A stretch of 64,000 bases of DNA from Tigriopus japonicus. Taxonomy: Eukaryota; Arthropoda; Copepoda; Harpacticoida; Harpacticidae. The translations under genes and the position numbers were made by a program. The notes beneath the pieces are model-generated. The model saw nothing but the letters and a program-made list of their open reading frames with translations. It searched no databases and was not told the origin of the DNA. Below are positions 13,672 to 25,948 of the stretch, one piece after another. The stretch spans positions 605,680-669,679 of the forward strand of contig CM021320.1 of NCBI GenBank assembly GCA_010645155.1. The letters are read 5' to 3'. The number at the start of each line of letters is the position of its first letter. The first letter of the stretch is position 1.

Positions 13672-13923
13672 TGCGGGTGGAACGGCTCTCTGGAGCCCGA
13701 CTCTTTTAGACTCTTCTTGGAACAACTTGGCGCTTCAAACAACAAGGCAATCTATAGAGCGTGGCTCAAATCACGACTAGAACTGCGTAAAGCATTACAG
13801 AACAGATACATGGAAGCCCCATCAGACCAAGAGCCCGACAAGGCCATGGGAACGACCGACACGCAACCTTCGGAGAAGGCACTCACTACCAGTCAGTCAA
13901 CCAAACGACCCACCCACCACTAA
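13672..13923 (+). CDS. Candidate terminal exon, unknown hydrophilic protein
   Basis: After an AG at 13670-13671, 84 codons run in one frame to TAA (13921-13923): SLEPDSFRLFLEQLGASNNK, then AIYRAWLKSRLELRKALQNR, and a Ser/Thr/Pro tail ending RPTHH. The middle looks like an amphipathic helix. No family is recognised and no upstream exon was found. The length is within what chance allows. Confidence 0.22.
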   Translation, partial: CGWNGSLEPDSFRLFLEQLGASNNKAIYRAWLKSRLELRKALQNRYMEAPSDQEPDKAMGTTDTQPSEKALTTSQSTKRPTHH

Positions 13924-16900
13924 CGGACCCTTAAATACAAGCTCTCATTCAACATGATGAGAAGGCACTTTATGTTTTTTTAGTCGCCCAGCTTTTTACT
14001 CTCTTCAACGTGTATTGAAAGAGGACAGGGGAAATGATTGAGAAGGTGTTCACCTTGAAAGTAGGGACGGAAAAGAAACCTTACTTATTTTCCCTCTCCG
14101 ACTTCATTAAACCTTTCTTTCTCTTCCCAACGACTACTACTCTACTCCAACAACGACTCCAATCTACGGCGGTCCAAAGGCTGAAGGCCAAAATGAGTAT
14201 GAGCACAGCCCACGACACTCAGACAAGAGATTGGACCAAAACGAGAAGGTTGAAGAGGAGCAAGAAAAGACGAAGGAGAAGAACTGTAGAATCAAAACAG
14301 AACCTGTTTTTCATCAGACCACAATGATGGTCTTTGGACCTGACCGAGCAGACTTGCTACCGCTCCTCTTCTGTATAACCATGCAACGATTGAGCTCAAC
14401 CTTCAGAAGGAGCCCTATTCCTACTTGATCATAACAACACCCAAACCCAGTCAATGACGATGATGAGCTAGAATCTCGATTTGGAAAACGAGCAGGAAAT
14501 CTATTAGCCTTTGGACAAAGGAAGCACCTCGTCAAGTCAGCTCAAAATCGGACGTTTCCTCAATAAACACGACATTTCTAATTAAAGGGTTCAACCCTGA
14601 AGCACACTTGATTAAGACGAGTAGTAGCTCCTGTATGACATTGTTATTCTGCCCTGGCCCTGGCCAATAAAAGGCCATCCGCGTTTTTTGTCCCACGTGC
14701 TCCATGCCTTTTTCTGTCTTTCTTTCTGTCCCTCTTGTGGTGTGTGGTAAATTGGCAAGGCCTGACGGAAGTGTCTCCCAATTTCTGCGTTTTCTGTTTC
14801 AACGAGGGTCCGTCCTCCATTTGTTGGGTTCTACTCCATATTTCATGGTCGCTTCCCTTCCAAAACCGAGATGCTTTTGAGCGAGTTCTCTTTGAGTCCC
14901 ATTTGAAGAGACCTTTTTTTGCGCATGTTGACCTCGGAGGGGGTGATGAATGATTTCATTAAGTTTCATTTGCAGCGAATGGACCATTGACGGGGGTAGG
15001 GGGACCTTGTCAAGGGCGAGTGGGAAAATGCAAATTTCCAGCCACTTCACTTTTCAAGGATGTAATGAGGATGTCAGAGAGTCTCAAGCTGCTTTGAACT
15101 CGGGGGGTCGCTTTCTTCACTATGTAAATAAATGCTCCTCTCGCCAAGCTTCTCAGAGATACATGTTAGTAGTTTGGCCTTGTTCTTTACGCACTGTATG
15201 TACAGTGGTGGGTTATAGGGAGCCACTCTGGCTGCCACGAGCGAGTGTGTACGAAATGAATAATGTCATTCCGCCACAAAATATGGCCAGAGTCTCGTGG
15301 AACTTCCAAGGGTCTGTGGGACACCCCATGTCTGAAAGAGAACGAGAGCTATCCGCCCTTCCCCCTCAAGAAAAGAAACTTTCTTGTCTCCATCTGTTAG
15401 CTCCTCTTCCCCACACACATTTTGACATCTTCTCGTCAGCAAATTTTCGCTTTTCCAACTTTTTTCCACCTTTTATCTGTTTTCTTGTTCCTCCGCTCAT
15501 TTCGTTGGAAAGGTTCAGTTTCTTTTGTTCGTCAACCGCGGAAAAAAGGACAGGCTAATATCTTCGTATGGGTTCGAGTATGTCAAGGCAGGGACGGTTT
15601 GCTTTGACACCAAGGTTGAGGTCCAAAGGCACGAGTATCATCATCATCATCATCACTACCACCAAGAACCTCCGGATGACTGGTGAAGCTTCTTTTTTTC
15701 CTTTTTCGAGTAGAACTGGGTAATAGATAGCGGGGCTAGTGGAAACTCAACTCTTGTGTAGTGTGTGATGTCAAAGTTTGTGCTTGAAGTCTCATTTCAG
15801 ATAAGTACCGTTGTTCCACGGTGTTCACGGGACTCTTTCCAGGGTCGTTGTCGAGGAGAAGGAGGGGGAGGTTGGTTGGTTGGTTGGTTTTCTCTCGTGC
15901 CACTCCGTGAAGGTCATAAAGAGATAACAAGGCATGCTTTTGGAACACTACGATGACCTTGCTGCCACTTCTATCCCAACAGAGCGAGAACCTGAGACAA
16001 TTGGAACACAACAAAAGTCGAGTGTCCAGTCACTCGTTGGCGCTCTGTTTCTTTTTTTTCGTCTCTAGTTGGACTATTGGGATTGCTACGAGGACGAGTA
16101 AAATTGCTTTGTTTATAGCCATCAATCAGAATGGAAATGGATCAAATCAGAGCAACAGCAGCGATCGTTCCCGTGACAAACGGAAAGAACAAAGAAATGA
16201 TTCGATCCGCTGTTGGGTTGGATGGATCGAGGAGAAAAGTTTCGATGAAGCCATTCTTCCAATGTTCCTCAACCTGTTCTGCCCAACGCAAGAATAGTTG
16301 GAGCAAACAAGGATCTTCTTGCGGGTGATCGGGAGAGGAAATTGAGAGATTGCCTTTGCTCGAACAATTTGTAGGAACATGCACGATGGACACTGAGCCG
16401 GTAGAAATGAGAGAATGGAAAACTTTTCCACTTATCAAAGCATCTGAACATTTTCTCCTCTTTCTCAAAGGTACAGCGTGTGATCGGAAAAGGGTGTTCC
16501 AACCCAATTCTCAATACTAGGTGTGGGACACCGAACTTAAGCCTTCCATATTTTTCATTGCTCGCGGAACAAGGAATGAACCATAAGGTATAGTAAGTCC
16601 TTCAAATTGGACTTAATTGGTTCTTTCACGAAGGTTGTCCAAATCTGGCACCTCGTCCTTTTTTGCTTTCCTTTCTGACTTTGTTGACTCTTTTGATTCT
16701 TTCCCGAGTTACATTAGAGATTGTATTCAGGGTGACATTTTATAACAATATTCATAGTCGTCCAGATTTTACGTTCTACACCATCACAATCAGACCTTTT
16801 TAGCGTACATTTAGTAACCCTCTACAAATTTTAAGTGTAGTCTAAATCTTGGTCAACTTATTTTCATAAGAAAGGTGCCATTCTTAATTGTTCTTGTTAC

Positions 16901-17712
16901 AATTACTTCTTTAATCAAGGTAAAGTATTTCTTCTATCAATTTTGCTTTGAGAATGAACTTAAAAATAGGCTTCACTCTCAGCGTTGGTAGATTTGGGAA
17001 AACACCGTTCTTGTTCCTTCACTCACCTGTCTTGTACCATCTCTGAATCGAGAAACTGAAGGTGACGTAGTGCAGTCAGTGTGTTTGAGTTTGACGGCAT
17101 TCTTTTGAAGACTTGCAACCCACCAACCTACCGCTAACCATCCAACCATTGCAGAGGTCTGAGGACTGCGTCAAAAATTAAGAGACCCAGGGTGCAAAAA
17201 TCGTACCAAAACGGAACTTCATTCACCATGGATCCTTTACAAACTCTTCTTGTTCCAAACTTGGGACCGCTGGTTTACTAGATTCATTCGTTCTAGAATA
17301 GCTAAATCTTGTGAACCTCATCGAGTAGCTCGTGAACGTATTGTACTCGAACAGCATCCGCACCTGATGGAACAATGGGGAGGAAATGGAGGGTAACAAC
17401 CCCAACATTGCCGTGAAATAGGCCAGTACGCCGAGAGAATAACATGGTTGAAGAAGTCCCTAAAGATTTCATCGATGGGTTCCCATTTCCCGATTGAAGT
17501 CCCCCCAACCACCCCTTTCATAACTAAGCAACTCCTACTCGGGAACCTCGAGTGTATAATATACATACAGTACATATGAGAACTGTACACACACCCATCA
17601 GCCAAGATAGTGCAAGTAACCCCTTCCAAGTACCTCCCATGAAGGCTTGCAAACCAAACCAAACCTAACCACTCACCATTGTGGGAATAGATAGAAAAAG
17701 GGGTTGACGTAC

Positions 17713-17834
17713 TCCGTTTGGCTGGTTTTTGTGGGCCACAGTTGAGTTTGTCTTCGCCGTTATAATCGATGAGGGCATAAACGTGGAAGATTGGTTTCCA
17801 ATGGATGGGCGTGTGGCGTGGAAAATCAGGGTCT
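17713..17834 (-). CDS. Candidate orphan coding exon, unknown family
   Basis: A 122-nt segment flanked by a plausible acceptor (TTTAG before 17834) and a good donor (GTACGT, 17712-17707) reads DPDFPRHTPIHWKPIFHVYA then LIDYNGEDKLNCGPQKPAKR, entering in phase 2 and leaving in phase 1. The composition (aromatic, Pro, Gly, one Cys) and GC-rich third positions look like real protein. I do not recognise the family and found no joined exon. It lies between unc80 and the Ly6 exon on the same strand and could belong to a third gene or be chance. Confidence 0.35.
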
Positions 17835-20800
17835 CTAAATGCAGATGACGAGACGAACGTGCACCCTTTTGAATTTTTGATCAAAATTGAGTGGTGAGTA
17901 AGGTGAAGAGAGAGAGAGAGAGCGTGTCATTTCCATGGTGAGGAAGGATGAATGGCATCGAGAAGAGGAACCAGAGAGGTGTACGTATATAGTAGTGGTA
18001 GACCCAGTACCTAGTACCCATCAGAGTGGTGAAGAGTCTGCCAGTGTGAGTGAGCACTGTGCAATGGAGGAGGAAGAAATCCTTTTGAATATAGAGATGG
18101 GAGTATAAGGAGCAGAGATCTTATTCTTGACAGAAATTCAGCGGAGCATATTAAGAGATATGAGGGATACTTTACCCGACTTTTTTTCTTGTAGCCCGTC
18201 CGTCCGTTCGTCCCTTAAGAACAGTGAGAGCATTGGGCCACTCTAATATGCAGTACTGAGTCCTTGCGCGTGTGTGTGTGTCTATGTACTACATACAGAC
18301 AGTTCGTACGTAGTAAGTAGCAGTGTCTTCCACGTCCTTGCATATCTTTCAACTCTCCAGTAAAGTAGCACTACTACGTACATAGGACGTACTAGTTCCA
18401 ACTGAGAGTAAAAAAGGGTCTTGGAATCGTGCAAAAAATGTGCTGAGAGTCTAAAGAATCCTTCTTTTTTCCTCTCTCTCTCTCTTGGCTTGATCGTCAG
18501 AGCTCGTTCCATTGTCCAGCGGTCAACCGATAACCACATGGTTATTCATATGGGCAAAGAAAGTTTGCCTTCCAATTCCACCCATATGCCCACCATAACC
18601 AATGATCACATTCCACTCCAAGGCCTATTTTGAGTGATATATCTGTGTGCACAGTTCTGTTTGTCTTTCTCTAGGAATGGACAACGAATATGCTCGTCGT
18701 TTCGTCAAGAGCGCAAAAAGATTGGTTTCGAACATCCATTCTTGAGTGGTGGTCAACCAACCCCTCTTCGTTCTTAGCGCGTCTCTATCATTTTTAAGCC
18801 AAAGCTACTCGTGTAGGCTACAATCGTCAATAGCCCAGCGGGTCAGACGAAGAATATTTACATGACTAAATGGCGTAGTGAGGAGCGAATCCCGGAAAGA
18901 ATCAGAAGTGCTCTCGTAAAAAAAGACGACGTCCGGCTGGACAATCTTGGAACTCGGCAAAATTCATGAGAACTCTGGATTTGCATTGATGGAACGGGTC
19001 GATCTCAGCTTCAGACGGTTGCAAAGCAGAAATAATCGCCCGGCAATAAGCAATATAAAAGTCGACATCTGGGTGGTTTCCTTGACACCCAATGCTTGTT
19101 TGTTGTGTCTGGGGTAATGGCTCAATTTCATCAACTTGTTTTGGAAATTTCCTTTGGAGCTTCCAATGTACAGACAAAACCTTGACTTGGCATGAATGGT
19201 GGGCTCGTTCATACTTCACTCTCTCTCTTCTTCATTTGAGTTAAGTAGAAGGAAGAGCTCCTGGGGGAATATTTTCCTTTGAAAGCTACAACAACACCTT
19301 GGCAGAGAGATGACTAGAGGGACGAAGATACCTACAACAAACTTACTTCATAGTAGGGATTACTTGATTCTAACTTTTTGTTCCAACTTTCAAGGTCCCT
19401 TTTTATGTCGCGTTTAGAACTTGAGAAGCTGAATGCAGTAAAATTCACTATTTGCCATGACCATATGATATTGAATGCACTTCTTTATGTCTCCATAGGT
19501 GTGTTTTGTACGTATGCTCTATTTGCATTAGGAAACAAACACTTCAAATAATGGATATGAACGAACGAAATACATAGGCACTTTACCCAAAAGAAAGGCG
19601 GGCCTTCAGATTTTCTCCTTGAAAACTAATGGATCGTGCCTTCGTCTCAAGGTAAAGTCAGGATTGGAAAATGGAATCTCATTGTTCTAATCTTAATCAT
19701 GGCTAGGTAATCCTCCACCTCATCCTTTGAATGGCCTGCTCGACCTTGAATAAATGTAAAGCATTTGTGCAAGGTCTTTATTTTGTACAGTGTTGTTTTG
19801 AAGACGATTTTTGCTTTCTTCTGGGGTTTTGGCACATTTCGATTCCACGCTCTGTATTCTTTTTGAATCACTGCCAAATTCTTTCAGAGTAGATTTGTAA
19901 TTGTTTCCTTTCTTCTTCTCGGTTTCGAGGCAAACAGTCTAAAGATCCTGAAATTAAATTTTGTCATCCTCTTTTTCCCCCTTTTCTTTGAAACGCAATT
20001 GGAAACTGTTCCAAGGATGGGAACGAGATCTCAGATTGAGACTCGGGGTTGAGTTCGTCTCATTTCAACCAAAGAGGTCATTCCAAGTCAGAAGCGACAA
20101 CGAGACAGAAAAAATAACAATAAAATGGAAAATATCTTCTGGGTTTCAACATTTTGGGCGCTGCTCTTTTCTGGTTCTGACGTGGAACTTGGGGTGGTCG
20201 TGTTTTTTTGGAAAGGGAAACTCGTTCTTGAAGCGAGTTTTCCGAAGGTTGGGATGACTCAAGAAGCAAAAAGACAAGTTCATAAAATGCGACACTTTTC
20301 CAAACCGGCAATCCCATCGAGGCCCACATGTAGTGTAGTATTCATTGTTCCGCGTTGTTCCTCATCCTTAGAGGGGTCATGGCCGACCATTTGGTCTCTT
20401 TTTTTTGCTTTGAATTTTTCTGAGGATGGGACTCTGGCCTTGTTCTGACTAATACTCGTGTAAACCTAGCCAGAATGAGAGGCTGAGTTGAAGTAAAAAC
20501 ATTGAATAATTCTTCGCACCAACTTCTTCTGCAGTTCCATATCCCATTCCACAAGAACTCGGAAGTTCAACGGAAAAGAGCGTTTCACTGGTAGAAATGG
20601 TACGATTCTCCACTCCTCTTTAGCCTTTGGGAGGGAGAGAGGGAGGGAAGGGGACTCTTTTTCAGCCCTTTTTCTTGGTGATGAGGAAGGCTGCGAAAAA
20701 CGAAGCCGGTAGCCATGCAGCAAAATCTGCATACGTACGTACTACAAAGGCTACTAGCTAGCACCAAGGAGGGTGATGTTTCGAGAGGGCGATATTCATT

Positions 20801-21574
20801 CATCTTGTGGCTCCTTGTTCCAGGCTTCTTCCACATTGCATGCCCGCACATTCTAGTTCCAGAAGGGAGGAAGACTTGTCTCAATTGGCTAATTGAAGTG
20901 GCTCGAAGTTCACTTTGCTAACAATTAACTTTTCAATCTAGAAATTCTGGGGCTTCCTCTTAAGTTCCGGCTCTCGTCTTCGTCTTTTATTTCTCGCGGA
21001 ACTCCCTTTGGGAACACTGCATTCCTTTACTCTTGTACCATGAAACGACTAGGCTTTGATTTAATCAAAAGCCCCTAAAACAACCGGGAAATGAACTTCA
21101 GCAATGGCCCGCATTTTGGAGCTCAAGTTCGGTCGGACTTTGAGTTTGAACCGAAATCAACTACAATCTTCGCTGTTCCCCTTGTGATTTGGAACACCCG
21201 GTCAGATTTCTTTTGACGAATGCAGATTGCAACCTCTGTTTTCGCCTTGGCTCCACACAACACATGGTTAGAACGGACCAATTCACACGCACGCCTTGCA
21301 GGTAATTAAGATTAGTTTCAGCACGAAAGTATTTGGCCCTTGTTCTGTACACGCAAATTTCCGTGGATTATTCGCGCGGGGTAAAAAATTTCCAAGTGGG
21401 TATTGAAAGGCTTGTGAATGACATCAATTGGCTACTAGGTCAGTGAAAAGCTTTCTTCTCGCTTTCAATAGATAACGGGAAGAGCCTTTTGTTATGGTAC
21501 AATCATAGAAAATCAAAGATGCGCCTAATGGATCCATTTGGAACACAGAAGAGGTGGGTAATGTATGCTCCTTG

Positions 21575-21674
21575 TTTATTTACAAGATGGACGCGATGGA
21601 AGAATAAATACTGACGGTGATTGCCGATAAATAAACGTTTATTTCCATGTTCCATAAAATTTGTCATTTTTATT
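21575..21674 (-). terminator. Cluster of three candidate poly(A) signals for unc80
   Basis: Three AATAAA hexamers lie on the minus strand at 21674-21669, 21643-21638 and 21580-21575, about 525 to 625 nt after the unc80 stop codon. The sequence from 22198 to here has no open frame of note and is AT-rich, consistent with a 3' UTR of roughly 0.5-0.6 kb. Which signal is used cannot be told from sequence alone. Confidence 0.45.
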
Positions 21675-22198
21675 TACTCTGTAGAGACGCAACTCAGTAA
21701 GGCAGCAAACAAAATATAACAATGACGATATTCTTCGACTGAAACCCGTAAATCCATTGGAATCAAATCTATAACATTGTTGTTGTTTTTCTCTAATACT
21801 GACAAGATACTCTGATAAATCATGGAAGATTCTGAAGCAACGTTAAATTCGATATTTGAAGAGTATTATCACAACTAATTTTCTCCAATGGTTTGAAACA
21901 TGATGACACCACAAAGAAATACGGCCACTTAAAATAATTTTCGCATTTTGTAAAAGGTCACCGGTCCATCTAAAGTGGCTGTTGTCAAAATAGCTATCCA
22001 ACATGGCATTCAGTTGACACCGAGCGAAAACTTTTTTTGTGCATTTTTTGATCGATTGCCCGAGTTCGCAATCTTATAAACATCTCTTAGACTATGTTCA
22101 CTAATGTCCAGGTATCACTACTTCCTCGATATAATAATACTAGAGTACTTTTGTGCTTCGTTGCTTTGAAAATGCGGCTGATAGGGTTGTTGTTGGTC

Positions 22199-25100
22199 TT
22201 AGATCAACGTGTCCTCGTCATTTTGCTCGAAAATGATATAGTTTTTCCGCCTTGAAGGTGGGATCTGGATAGATTCATCGCCATAATTAGTTGCTTGTTG
22301 TTGGGCTCCACTTGGACCACTTCCTTGAAGGTGTCCACCGCTTGTTCCATACAAACTGGAACGTTGTGCCATGTAATTGCTGAGGTGACCATATTTCTTC
22401 TCCTCGAGAATTCGCTCTTGAAGGTGAGCTAATAGACAGCTGTCCTCATTTTCGCCAAAACTATCCCTGTGAAGGAACAGATTTGAGGTTGAGTGATCCA
22501 AACTTTGCGAATTAAAAAAAGACAAGGTCTAATGAATTCTGGTTCACCGTCTTAAATTTGAGACATCTTTCGGAATGAAAACAGGTTTTTGGATCGCAAA
22601 AAGAGAAAAAAAGGCTATCTATTTTGAAGGGAAGGAACTTTCATTCGCATTCCCAAGGGTAACATAGAGTGGAACACCCCTCTGATGTTACAAATGAAGA
22701 GATCCGTGGGTGAGGGAGGTGAGCCACCAAGGGCAGAAACATGTTCCAAACTTTTCCACTTTCCTATTTAAGCCTTAAACAAGGGAAAAGGGAGAAACTG
22801 TCTCCAACTTGGGCTCTTTCCATTACTTTGAGCATTCCCTTGAGAAAAAATAATAATGAAACTCAGACGGAATCAACATGTATTTCTAGGTTGGGTGAAA
22901 ATGCCGAAACCCGTTGCGGGACACACTCACCGATATCCTATGGTGCTAGATGTCCCAGTGGAAGAGATGCTAACCCCGTCATCGATATCTCGGAGCCCAG
23001 CCACATCGGGATGGACATCCAAGTCAGGGAATGTCACTTCTTTGCTATTGGATCTGGCCTCCATGGACAAGGAGTGAGTCTTTGAACGCGAAGGAGAAAT
23101 TCGTCGGATAACCGTTCCGACGGCATGAAGAGTACCAGAGATCGATTGCTTCCTGGAGGATGGCTGGCTCACTAGTTCCTTGGGAGTACTTGGAACGGTG
23201 GCCACTTGAACATCCGGAGGTAGGCCAGGTGAGGCCAATTGAGGACCTTCATTGGAACCGCCGTCTGTGTCGATATTGGGCAACCGTTTGACCTGAAACA
23301 ACGATGGATATTTACCCATTAAGATGCTTCTTTTTGAAGTGTGGAAACTACTTACATCTTTTCTAGTTTTTCTGAACTTGAAGGTCTTTCTACTTTGGGC
23401 CTTTTGTCTTTGAAGCTTAGAGCTCTTCTCCTGGAATGCAGGGATCTCCTGGAGCCCAACAGTGGAAGTCACCGTGCCCGTGGTGGTTGTTCCGCTGGAT
23501 ACCGAACTGGGTGCGGCCTCTGGAGCACCTGGATCGCTCAATACTACAATAAAAAACCCTAGTTAGCGACATTTCCTAGAAGCCTTCTCAGAACTTCTGA
23601 GTTTTGTGCGTGTAATGGCTCGGAAAGATTTATGAATAGCACGCTCCTTCTGTCTGGTCAAATTCGGCTTAAATGGCCTCTTTACGGCGGCATATCGTTA
23701 GGTTCGGGAACAATAACCTCCCAAGATTTTTTACGTTACTTTCCTTGAACATTTGAAAACTGAAACATTAATTCCTTCGCACGTTTGCTTCTCCGACGAC
23801 TTTTGTTATTGCGACTATTTTCATATACGATTTATCCTAACAAGTTTTTGAATCCAGCGGAAAAGGTTAGGAGAAAGTCGGGCAATGTGGATCATAAAAC
23901 CCAATGACACATTTGATCAAAAATTGCAGAAATTATTTTGAGATTGCTTATTGTTATTTGAACTCGAAAAGCTATACTAACTCCTCAGAAAGACTGACAT
24001 TTGGCAATTGATGACATGAGATCATCAAATATTGTCTTTACAACGGTAGTCGGAGGGGAAAGACAATTGATCACGCAAAAAATGAGCATTCAATCAAAGA
24101 TTTTTTGACCAAATTGTAAATCGCTTTTTAGGCGCTAAATTTGTCCACATTAGCTATTCCTATCCATTCCGTCGAAATTAGCCAACGCTTAACAGCAGAA
24201 AAAAATAGATTAAGGTCTTGCATGACATTTGGGAAACAAGTGAGATGACAAGAAATCGGCAAAAAGGGAAGTTATTGTTATGGATGATAACTTATTATTG
24301 GGAACCAAAATTTTAGAGAATAAGTCAATCCATAAACAAAGGGGTGGAGAACTGTCATTGGACAAAGGATTTCTCATTTTTAATATCTTTCACACAGTTC
24401 AATTTGTAACTGACCTGATTGCTTACTGTTGTGTCCCCTCAAGGCTTGTTTATTCCGGTTTCGAGTAAAGACCGTGTTTTTCCTGAACAAGCGGGGTTCA
24501 GAGGTGGCAGATTGTTGTGTTAAAGCTGGAACTAGGAAAGTGACAAAATTAATCCTTTTCAAAAGTGTTCCACTTATGTTCCAATTACCCTGAAGGTCAC
24601 TCCTCTCGCCTGCGTAGCTTGTTCTTCGCATTATCTTGTCCGTTACTGATGGTCTCGAGCCTGGAAAATAGTTCCAAGGATATGTTTACCCACTCGTAAA
24701 ACATTGTACGACACAGCTTGCACCCAAAGCAACAATGTTTAGAGTACATTGGCTCACCAAGGGACAACATGATTCATGTGCAAGGTTAGTGCAATCCAAA
24801 AAAGGTGGATTTCTGTTCAAACATCAAACCTAAGGATATTGTGCCAATACCGCGTGGAAGATTTTGCTTGGCCGAATGAATACTTGAATTATACAAATTT
24901 TCACAGTTCACAGTGATGTTGGGGGATAAGGCTTTCTTGTGCAATTATTTTAAATTGTCTACAGCCAAAAGGTGCAAAACTCCTTGCACTTCCTAAAAGT
25001 GAGTATCAATGGGGCATAATCAAAAATCAATCGTTCTCAAGTCACACCTATTGATTACGGGACATTCACTTGGTGAGGATAATATATACAGACAATCACA

Positions 25101-25948
25101 GGATGACATAAATGATATCGTGTTACACGATTTGTATGTGTATGTGTGCGTCTGAGAGAAACATCAATATCCCTGTGTAGAATTACCAAATGGCGAGAGT
25201 AAAATTTTGGTGATCTCGAAGGTCGGCAAGTCGTGATCTCCGCCATGTTCCGACGGAGTTCGGTCCAAATCATCGGAGTTCTCATCGTCTAACAAGAAAG
25301 GTTCAAATCAAGAGGATAAAAATAGTGCCTACTAACAGTTTTTGTCTGAATTTGATCAGTCTGACGAATGGGCGTCTGTGTAATAATTCTGTTTTCCGTA
25401 GTTTTATGTGTTGCATTTGTTTGCCGGTGATAAAGGAACATCGCTTTCCATGGACATGAATATTTCATGTTGGAGGCAAGCCAAAAAAACGGAGAACAAT
25501 AAAAGGAAAGAGATCATGAAATAACACATGAAAGGAGAACGTCGCAATGTTCAATGGCATGTGGAGCACTCTATCAACTACGATACGATCCTTCCTCCAT
25601 CCAATCGGCGGAAGAATCAATGACTCGAAATTGACTTACCAATCACCCGCGAACTCTTGGTCGTGACCTTGTGCGTGTGTCGACGACCACCCAATACCCG
25701 ATTGGACTGAGTACTTTCACTTCGAACACTGAGATCGCGTGCCAAGTTTGCGGACGACGCTCCAGAGGCCATGGAACCACTCGAAAAGGATTGACCACGC
25801 ACACTTAGAACCTCCATTAGATTTCCACCCGAGGTTCCGCCTGTTCGACTATTGTAAACTTCCGAGACATAATCGATGAACGAAGTTCGGTGACTACTCC
25901 CTCTGTGCGTGTTACGTCGATGGCCATTATTCACGTCCAAGAACGTTT
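22199..25948 (-). CDS. unc80: UNC80 exons 39-44 (disordered C-terminal tail and stop)
   Basis: Exons: 25948-25640, 25288-25187, 24660-24589, 23543-23356, 23292-22931 and 22466-22199. The tail is Ser/Thr-rich. Exon 39 has SFIDYVSEVYNSRTGGTSGG and LARDLSVRSESTQSNRVLGG; exon 40 is acidic (DDENSDDLDRTPSEHGGDHD); exon 42 is basic (QRQKAQSRKTFKFRKTRKD), as in vertebrates; exon 44 contains KNYIIFEQNDEDTLI and ends with TAA at 22201-22199. The vertebrate C-terminus is likewise poorly conserved, so the exact exon set here is less certain, but phases match at every junction. The intron 23355-23293 is only 63 nt and lacks stops. Confidence 0.88.

Larger units (their letters stand above)
10952..21574. 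other. Intergenic DNA between unc80 and the Ly6 gene
   Basis: About 10.6 kb without a recognised gene apart from the weak orphan-exon candidates at 13.7 and 17.7 kb. It contains TC/CT-rich tracts (about 12275-12303), an ATC run (about 15637-15655), a GGTT run (about 15869-15888) and a GA run (about 17909-17922). A 202-codon plus-strand frame at 14950-15558 and a 105-codon minus-strand frame at 19219-18902 show no domain and are probably chance. Confidence 0.5.

Noticed and set aside
14950..15558. 202-codon plus-strand open frame
   Set aside because: No domain, mixed low-complexity translation, no splice context; such lengths occur by chance in a window this size.
18902..19219. 105-codon minus-strand frame with DVDFYIAYCRAIISALQPSE
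   Set aside because: No start or splice context and no recognised family; treated as chance.
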